DNA from: Blepharisma japonicum
Lineage: Eukaryota; Ciliophora; Heterotrichea; Heterotrichida; Blepharismidae
DNA: 64,000 nucleotides
Reading direction: 5' to 3'
Assembly (NCBI GenBank): GCA_949751835.1
Contig: CATKHK010000040.1
Coordinates: 186,001 to 250,000, forward strand
Part shown: positions 56,401 to 64,000 of the stretch, one piece after another
Position numbering within the stretch: the stretch's first letter is position 1
Layout: each line of letters begins with the position of its first letter
Position numbers and translations under genes: made by a program
Notes under the pieces: generated by a model
The model's database searches: none
What the model was told of the DNA's origin: nothing
Seen by the model: only the letters and a program-made list of their open reading frames with translations

Positions 56401-57624
56401 TCTTTCAATTTAAATTGACCTCAACTTGTTCTTCAATTATTTTCAATTCAAAATTCTGCAGGGAGTATGACTGACCAGATATTTTCTGTTGATTGCTTTT
56501 TACAAGGACCAAAATCAAAACCATTTTTTTCGAAATTAATATTTATGGCTTTATTACCTTTATTTTTGGCGATTCTGACTATGATTTTTTGGGGTTTATA
56601 TTATCTGTGAGCTAAGGACAAAACCTATCTCAAAAATAAATTTATTGGCTCTTTAGTTGTCCAGCTCTTTTTAATACAGCCCTCACTTGTAAGATATAAT
56701 TTCTCTACTTTTAACTGTATGGAAATAGATTCCGGCTCTTATTATCTTAGATCAGACCTACAAATTAAATGTTGGGATAAAGAGCATACATTTTATTCAG
56801 CAGCGGTCGCATTTCCAAGCATTTTAATTTGATGTATAGCAATTCCTGCGTTATGCTTGTGACACATACATGCATTAAGAGAACGTCTGAATACTATAGA
56901 ATTAAAACTTCAGTTTGGTTTTTTATATCTTGGCTTTAAAGAAAAAACTTATTATTGGGAATTTGCAATTCTCTATAGAAAAATACTTATTATTTGCTGT
57001 TCAGTTTTCCTTGGATCAGTATCAATTCGAGTTCAAGCCTTGACTGTTTTCTTTTTCATACTTTTGTTCTTTTTCCTACATCAAAGAATTACTCCTTATA
57101 AGACAGATCAGCTTAATTCGTTAGAAACAAAATCTATTTTGGTGTCTGGGATTACTATTTATTGTGGCTTATACTATTTAACTGAAGAATTGGCTTACTC
57201 ATCAAGAGTAATTCTTTTCATTATAATTGTATCAATTAATTTTTTTTTTATGGCACAGTGAATGTCAAGTATGACTGGCATAGGACTCTGAATTTTGTAC
57301 TCAAAATCAAGGTGGCTAAGAGTCTTAGTGCATGGGACAAGAATGGAAGAATGACTCAGAAACCTTTCTTCTATTAATATAACGGAAAATGACCAAGATT
57401 TAGATAACAAAGCAAATTTAAAGGAAAATCAAAAAGGGGAAGATTTAAAAAATTGACGAAAATTAAAAGTCAAACAAATTAATAATACTCCTGAAGTATC
57501 AATAAGAAGCAGTGATGAACATGAAAATTATATTAAAGAAGAGATCGTTATGCATTTCCAAGAAACAAATAAACCTTCAAAGTTTGAACTAGTTAGATCT
57601 CCTTCTTTGAAAGAAATTAAGTAG
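50463..57624 (+). CDS. Giant LNR / beta-helix / multi-pass membrane protein, copy B
   Basis: Tandem paralogue of copy A, with introns at the same three places: 50568-50582, 50850-50864 (15 nt each) and 52296-52311 (16 nt). It has 2,371 residues, ending at TAG 57624. Domain order is the same: signal peptide (VKFLSISGALALCS), about nine LNR units (CNSECNNEACGFDGNDC), the long beta-helix region, Cys-rich neck (CEDGTYNLFAGYPCVDC) and about nine helices. By eye it is roughly 75-85% identical to copy A in the aligned blocks; the neck and first helices are the most alike. Several Trp codons that are TGG in A are TGA here (56416, 57259), so a standard-code reading would wrongly break it. The frame is intact. 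Confidence 0.9.
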
Positions 57625-57938
57625 GATTTTAATAGCTAAGAAATTCTCTTTTAAAATTAAAGTGGAGCTACCTATAGTTATAGTGGTAAAAGGGAGAAGA
57701 TTAAGGGCTGGAAACTTCAGTAAGATATTAATGAATCACAAATGAAAACACAATGTATCAGTTTAACTTGCAAGAAAAAAAGCTTAAAGAGAAGATTTAA
57801 AAAAATCTGTTAATGCAGTGAAGATGCCAATATGACTTTGATTTTAAATAGTGATAATTTAGTCAATCCTTAAAAATTAATCAAAATTTAATAAAGTTAC
57901 TTTTTAAATCAATATTGGAATGAAATATAAAAATTAAA
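57625..57938. other. Intergenic region downstream of copy B
   Basis: AT-rich spacer after copy B. I see no coding sequence, RNA gene or repeat. Confidence 0.45.
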
Positions 57939-58225
57939 TTAAATTAAATAACTATCACCGCTAAGTATCTCTTCTTTTGAGAATATTAACGAATAAATAA
58001 ACTTCTTGATTCTGTTATCAGCCTCCATAAACTTTTCTCCATATTTTTTTTTCAATTCATCTTAAAAACGTGTGCGAATACGTGCAATTTTATACAATTT
58101 AAATTTCTCATTAAACATATCATCCAAAACTCCACATTTCTGTAAATCTAATAACAAATCCACTCTGCTTCATTTTTCTTCACTTTTTGCTTCAATTTTT
58201 GCCTCACTTACTGTTTTATTTTCAG
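57939..58225 (-). pseudogene. Decayed C-terminal fragment of an unidentified protein
   Basis: A minus-strand frame of about 95 codons is protein-like. From about 58225 it reads TENKTVSEAKIEAKSEEKW, then VDLLLDLQKCGVLDDMFNEK and FKLYKIARIRTRF. A TAA is followed by DELKKKYGEKFMEADNRIKK and SLIFSKEEILSGD, ending at TAA 57939. One TGA is Trp. The single internal TAA cannot be removed by a GT...AG intron of 15 or 16 nt. No upstream part of the gene is present, since opposite-strand remnants begin at about 58245. The family is unknown. Confidence 0.45.
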
Positions 58226-58244
58226 TCAAAATATGCGTAGAATA

Positions 58245-59100
58245 ACAAACTCTGGGCTGCCCAAAACAAACAGCTGCAAGTGCTGGGATTAAGCGGAGAT
58301 GGTTTGCACTATGGATATGAGGCATCCCAAGGAGAACTACCAAACATTTTGGAGGTGAACGCATTCACAAGACATTGAAAATCTGCCTCTCTAAATTCAA
58401 CATTAAAGGCAGCATGGAGTGCAAAAGAGAATTGTATACAGCAATTGTGGTAGCACTGAAAATCAACGAGGACAGGTGACATGCTTAGAAGCATATAGCT
58501 GCCTTGAGGACACACAGTAGTGACATATGCTAAGGCTGAAGTTAGAAAAGAACTGAAAAAGAAGAGAGGTATACTCATCATACTGAATAACAAAAGAATC
58601 ATTGTGCCAGTGGGTCCAGTAATAGAAAAGGCTCCATAAACGATGTCAGATAAAGTCATACCATTGGAGTCGAATTTAAAAATTTGTAAAAATATTGAGC
58701 ACAAGATATAGAGTGGTTGAAATTACAATTATTGAACACAAGATATAGAGTGGTTGAAGTTACAATTGACAACATTTTAGAGTGAGGAGAGGAAAGTTAC
58801 CCAGTTCATTTCAGCCCTAACTCTAGGTACGTCATTTATGGGAATTCGGAAGTGCTGAAGAAGTACTGGACATGCCAGATGAGCTGACGATAGAGAAAAA
58901 ATTTCCCGAAGCATGCGGGGTCACTATTTAATATCTGCAAAAAACTAGGCCACAACAACCAGAAACATAAGAGGATGGAGAATCCCAAGATTCATGCTCA
59001 ACCTCCTGCTGCCATCTCCTTCCACAATTTTCTCTCTCACAATCGACCTCCCAATCTTTCCAAAAACCTCAGCTCCTATTTCAATATTCACATAAAATAA
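58245..59100 (+). pseudogene. Decayed beta-propeller (WD40-like) gene remnant
   Basis: The region is less AT-rich than its flanks. One plus frame runs from about 58245 to 58690 with only three stops (TAG, TAG, TAA): NNKLWAAQNKQLQVLGLSGD, then LNSTLKAAWSAKENCIQQLW and KRGILIILNNKRIIVPVGP. After a 37-bp tandem duplication another frame takes over: RYRVVEVTIDNILEWGEESY, then PVHFSPNSRYVIYG and LKKYWTC. After one TAG (58891-58893) it continues with MENPKIHAQPPAAISFHNFL to TAA 59100. The HFSPNSRYVIYG...KKYW segment is the WD40 blade pattern. The stops and frame shift mark it as dead. A 131-codon minus frame at 58309-58704 is read as its antisense shadow. Confidence 0.5.
58697..58770. repeat. 37-bp direct tandem duplication
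   Basis: Two adjacent copies of a 37-bp unit (core cacaagatatagagtggttg) start at 58697 and 58734 and differ at only a few bases. The unit is not a multiple of three, so it shifts the frame of the surrounding beta-propeller-like remnant. Confidence 0.85.
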
Positions 59101-60192
59101 AATAAAAGGGGTAATAAAATATGCTATATTAATTTTTTTATGCTATATACGTCTAAATATAGAAAATTCAATTTTTTTTCAAAGATAATCATTATAAAGA
59201 TATATCGAAAATTAAGAATCCTACTATCTATTTTATATATATAGCTATTCATATTAACAAATTATTGCAATCTAATAATTTATTATTAATGTTAAGTGAT
59301 TTAACTATTTATTATCGCTTGATAAAATTATTAAACAAAATTAAAATGAAATTCCGAAATTTGTCTTAATTTTAAGGGAGAGCAATAAAAACTGATTTTT
59401 CTAAGGTATAAATGCTTCATTGATGTAAAATACAAGAAATTAAATTATAGCTATGTATTCGGACTATAGACATGAAAATTCATCTATTATGGGTATAATT
59501 GAGAACTGAAAATTAGAAAGATTAAGCTATAGTATCCCTAGTTTCTTATGCACTGCACGTTACTATGCTCAAAAAAATTTTTAACAGTTTCAAAATAAAA
59601 AAATTTATAGTTCCAAAAAAAATTAAATCATAGACATATAATTAGCAGAGCTAAAAGCATTTTAATTATAAGTAAATTGCAGATTGCTATTTCCTGGATT
59701 CGATGTTTAAGCAACTTTTGAATTACAATATTAACTGAGTTGTATTTTTTATATGAAACTTTGCGTGCCAAAAATCATTTAGATACATATAAGTCGAGAA
59801 TGATTGAGTCTCGAATATCCAAAAATTTTTCGAACAGGGAGTTTAAACACAGAATTAGCAAAAAAGCACTTTCTATATACCATGTATAGAAAATTGGATT
59901 TTTAATTTTCTTAGAAAGACATGATAAAGACGAAAATTTTAAATTAAATTCCAATTTATAAGCGTTGCTATCCAAATTAAATTCTTGATTATATTATATT
60001 TTGCTAATTATACTTATATATTCAAAATTTTTTTTAATTTGTATTTTATTAAGCAAAACATATATTACTGATACCAAATTAATCATAGCTAAGCACAATT
60101 TAATCTTAATTTGGAGTTTATTTCACAAGTTAATGTTTTTTATAAACAGACATTTAGAATACTTTATCAAAGTAATAATAATTTCTAAAAAT
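59101..60192. other. Intergenic region upstream of copy C, very AT-rich
   Basis: About 1.1 kb, strongly AT-rich. A 66-codon minus frame at 59775-59975 has no recognisable features. The region should contain the promoter of copy C. No repeat or RNA gene was found. Confidence 0.5.
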
Positions 60193-63100
60193 ATGACAGA
60201 AAATCGCTTTTGCAACTTAAAACCCGTTATTCTTATCAATATTCTCTCAATTTCAGGTGTATTGGCTTTATGCTCGCTAGATTGTCCATCCTATTCAGTA
60301 AATTCTAATTAGATTGGAGATGGGCGATGCGATCCCAGTTGTATGAACCAAGGCTGCGATTTTGACGGGGGCGACTGTGAATCATATTGTTCTGATTCAC
60401 TTGGCTGCATTTTAAAAAGCGATGGTGTATGCGATCCTTCATGCAATTCTATTTACTGCGGGTTTGATCACGGAGATTGTGGATACTGCTCAGATGGTTG
60501 CACTTTAGAGTTTATTCAAGATTCAGCATGCCACCCAGAATGCAATAATTATTTATGCAATTTCAATAATTATTTCTGTGTAAGCTTTATATAGGAATGC
60601 AACCCAGGATGTGAACACTCCATGGTGGGAAACGGAATATGTGATTGGGCTTGCATGAACTTCTTTTGCCTATATGACGGCGGAGATTGCTGAAATTCAT
60701 CATGCAGCCCTGGATGCACTGGGAATTTATTGGCAAGCTATCAGTGTGATACCCAATGCAACACAGCCAGCTGCTTTTATGATAACGGTAACTGTTTATG
60801 TGCTCCAGGGTGCTATCCAAATTTATTAGAAAATTCTCAATGCGATTCTGTGTGCTCAACAAAGTCCTGCAACTATGATAACCATTTATGTGGAGACTGT
60901 GCCATTAATTGCTTTACTTCTATGATAAATAATGGAGTTTGTAATGACGAATGCAATAATGAAGCCTGTGGATTTGATGGAAATGACTGTTTATCATGCG
61001 CTCCAGGCTGTCTTCTCTCAGAACTTGGACAATGCAAACCAGAGTGTATAGTTTTAGATTGTAATTTTGACCCTCTTTGCACTAATTATGCTATTTTGAA
61101 ATCATCGTTTTTCGCTCAAATTGCTATGGTTGATTATAATTACCCAGTCAATACCCCGAATTCTTGTTATGAAAATCATGGGTGTCAATTAGATTATAAT
61201 ATTTTCACTTATATGTGTAATAGAAATTGCAATTACGAAGACTGCTTCTATGATTATTTTCAATGCTTTTGGTCAAGCTGCTATGACCCAAAATGCCTAT
61301 TATGTGTCTCTATGAACCCAAAATTGTGCTTACATTGTGCAGGCATACAACTTTATGCCTTTTGTGTTAGCAGTTGTCCAAGATATTTTACATTGTATAA
61401 TTATGCAAAGCTCGGAATGCTAATTTGTGTCCCCGTTGCTGATGGAAGTACTGAAGAAGTCCAAGATGAAAATTTTATAAGTGCTGATAATGTTGTTCAA
61501 GGAAATGGGTCTATTGAATCTCCTTATAATTCGTTGTCTTATGGGCTGTCACAATTAGCATGAAAATATTCAATTATTTACCTAATGAAAGGGACACATA
61601 ATTTAAAGCTAGTTGAGGATGATGAATATTTATATGATGCGACAGCTTCCAGACCTTTATACCGGAAATCAAATAAATTTATTCAAGTTACTGTAAAACC
61701 TTTATATTGCTCAGTTTATAATCATACTGGATGTGTAGATAATAATGAGAAAATCACTCTTATGGTCGATACTAACCCGATAACACTTGATATTTTAACT
61801 AATGTGACTTTTGAAAACGTTATATTTGATGGGAGCATAAAGTTTAGTCCTTATTGCTCTGATTGTGATTACTGCAAGAAAGTAACTGAGAGTGATGGAA
61901 AAATTACTGATGATCATGGAAATGTTCTTGATTCTAATTCTTATGTCCCTCAATCTACTTGTGATAATTTTCACAGCACCAATTTCTTTGCAATTGGTCG
62001 AAACGGAATTTTAAATTGAAGGGTAATTTTTATGTTAGAACGTTGAGATTAACAATTTCAGACAACAGTACAACTCAATTATTACTCTAAACGGAGGAAT
62101 TTTGAATATGAATTCAGTTATTTTTCATAATATAATGAGCAAGCCACAAAGTGGAATTATTTTATCTAATTCTTGCAGCTCAAATTACTGTGGAGAAATT
62201 CATTTTATAAATAGTTCGGTTTCTTCACTTAATAATGGATATGAAATTAATGATGATATTGATTTAGCTGGATTTATGGTGCTTAACCAAATAAATTTTG
62301 TGGAAATAGAAAGCATTACATTTGAGAATAGTTTGGTGAATAATATTGATCCTGAATCATCAACAAATGCTATGTTCACTTTTAGCCAAATTTTGAATTT
62401 TACGTTTTTAAATTCAGTGCTTCAATATAACTTTATTTATGATACTTTTTTTTATATCAACCAGTATCAAATGGATATGCCTCATGCGCTTGATAACAAG
62501 AATAATCTCATATATGAAAATTTGATAAATATTCGAATAGAAAATGTTCTTTTCAAAAATAATAGTGCTATCACAACATTAGCTTTAGTGGCCCAATATA
62601 ATAATGATCTCCAAAATATTTTGATAAATAACTGCACATTTCTTAATAACTTTTCTCTAGATGGTGGGATTATTAGCATTTCATATAAAGGAAATCTAAC
62701 TCAAGAGTTCATTGGAGGAGATTCAAGAATAATTACATTAGATTCTGGCAAAAAAATAAAAGCATACTTTCCTTCTAGAAAAATAACTTTTAAGGACTTG
62801 AATTTTATAAAAAACTCATTTGGGGGGTCAGAAATTTCTCTATATAATCTACCGAATCTTTGGATTGTTAATTCGTTTTGAAATGCAAATGGGGACAATC
62901 TAAACGAAGATATTAACACTGTGACTATAAATTATCTGAAAAGTTTGAGCAATCTTTATATAAAAAACACAATAGCGTCTACTCTACCTAGTTGTTTATC
63001 GGTTATAACAACAACAAATTCAAATAATTTCATTTTTGATTACAATACCATCTCTGGTAGTTATTGCGCCAATAATAATGCAGGATTAGTCTTATCAAGC

Positions 63101-64000
63101 TGCATAAATCAAACTTTAGTACAAAATTCTGTATTTTCTGAGAATAAATCAAGTGGAAATAGCATTGCTTTGGATGCAATAATGTCCTATGCACTTTTAT
63201 TAAAGAACTTGACATTTAAAGACAACTATTTTTACAATGATATTGGGATTTCAGTTGTAAGACTAAGCTCTTTAGCTTCTACAAGTGATTTTAAGCTAAT
63301 TAACTGTAGTTTTCTTGGGGGAGAAACTTCTATATATGCAAGCTCTATCCAAAATATCATGTTAGAGAACTGCACTGTTGACTCAGTATCAAATAGTCTT
63401 TACAGTACTTTAGTTTTCTTAGGTAAAGAGAGAATTAAGTCAACTATTTCGCTGAAAAATTGTGATATTAAAAATAATAGTCCAAAGCTGGGCCATGTCT
63501 CTATTTCTTCTTCTGAAACTCAATCAACTGTTTTAGTAAGCATGAGCGAAATGATTGTTTCTAACAATAACGGGGGAAAATATATAATTTTTATTGATAA
63601 ATCTATTAACTTAGACTCATCAAGCCAAATTATTCATTCAACCTTCAGCAATAATAAAGCAATTGCAATATATGCAAGGATGATATCTGGGATACTTTCT
63701 ATAGATTCCTGCATATTTGATTCAAATTCGGCTAGCTATGCTACAGTTTTAAACATAGATCACCCGATGCCTGCAGAAACACGCTTTACAAATAGCAAAA
63801 TAATTTCTAACAGAGGTGGAAATATTTTATTGATAAATGGAAATTCTGATGTTACCCATTTATCCACCTCACATCTATACTTTTATAATAATACCGATAA
63901 TGCTATTATCATAGCTAAAGGTGACTGAGTTGACAAATATTCTTATTTTTACCAAAATTCAGCTATGAAAGGAGGATCAATAGCTATTAAAGATGAATCA
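60193..64000 (+). CDS. Giant LNR / beta-helix / multi-pass membrane protein, copy C (3' end outside window)
   Basis: Third tandem paralogue, cut by the window edge. Introns match copies A and B in place and size: 60298-60312, 60580-60594 (15 nt) and 62023-62038 (16 nt, gtaatttttatgttag). The first intron is identical in sequence to that of B. The protein begins MTENRFCNLKPVILINI with a signal peptide (LSISGVLALCS), then about nine LNR modules (CNDECNNEACGFDGNDC), then beta-helix-type repeats. At least 1,250 residues are present. Frame is intact throughout with TGA as Trp (e.g. 63926-63928). It is slightly more diverged from A and B than they are from each other in the beta-helix part. The neck and membrane domain must lie beyond 64000. 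Confidence 0.9.

Noticed and set aside
41749-57624. LNR copies A and B as frameshifted pseudogenes split into many pieces
   Set aside because: All breaks disappear when TGA is Trp and three tiny introns are removed; codon counts are then exact in both genes.
58309-58704. 131-codon minus-strand frame with hydrophobic stretches
   Set aside because: It is antisense to a Lys-rich plus-strand remnant; such antisense frames become Phe/Leu/Ser-rich. The plus frame has WD-like blocks, so the minus frame is taken as a shadow.
59775-59975. 66-codon minus frame upstream of LNR copy C
   Set aside because: No recognisable domain; length and composition are compatible with chance in AT-rich DNA with only two stop codons.
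1-64000. A Mycoplasma-like bacterium or a mitochondrion using TGA as Trp
   Set aside because: Spliceosomal-type tiny introns, PABP, Naa10, GCN1, CDPK and anoctamin genes show nuclear eukaryotic DNA.

Overview
The window looks like macronuclear (somatic) DNA of a heterotrich ciliate, most likely Blepharisma. Three things in the sequence support this. (1) TGA is read as tryptophan, while every gene that can be closed ends in TAA or TAG. Aligned paralogues in this window carry TGG in one copy and TGA in the other at the same conserved codon (47702 versus 56416). (2) Genes are interrupted by minute GT...AG introns of only 15 or 16 nt; eighteen were resolved by restoring frame. (3) The DNA is AT-rich with short intergenic gaps and eukaryotic, ciliate-type gene content. 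Stentor has tiny introns but the standard code, and Condylostoma reassigns all three stops, so Blepharisma fits best. The species is inference.

Layout. 1-36 kb is a dense housekeeping and signalling segment: a cyclic-nucleotide-binding protein (partial), Naa10 N-acetyltransferase, a calcium-dependent protein kinase, a secreted coiled-coil protein, the translational-stress regulator GCN1 (6.8 kb), a chagasin-type cysteine-protease inhibitor, a RING/TRAF-MORN protein, a TPR/multi-IQ protein, a Nup58-like nucleoporin, an anoctamin, TMEM222/RTE1, a 7TM receptor fused to a phosphatidylinositol-phosphate-kinase-like domain, NAC-beta, poly(A)-binding protein, an RRM/zinc-knuckle SR factor, and a UBC-like protein without the catalytic cysteine. 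36-41.7 kb holds a 4TM protein, a divergent kinase and several decayed gene fragments.

41.7-64 kb is dominated by three tandem paralogues of a giant (about 2,375 aa) surface protein. Each has a signal peptide, about nine LIN-12/Notch repeats, a long repetitive parallel beta-helix-like region, a Cys-rich neck and about nine membrane helices with a cytosolic tail. Copies A and B are intact; copy C runs off the window. The spacers between them contain duplicated non-coding DNA and, at 57.9-59.1 kb, decayed coding sequence.

The genes do not form an operon. The most interesting items are the tandem receptor-like family, the 7TM-PIPK fusion whose kinase-like domain has lost key residues, and a set of previously uncalled pseudogene remnants (kelch, kinase-like, beta-propeller-like and others) visible only with the correct genetic code. 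No tRNA, rRNA, CRISPR array or intact transposon was found.
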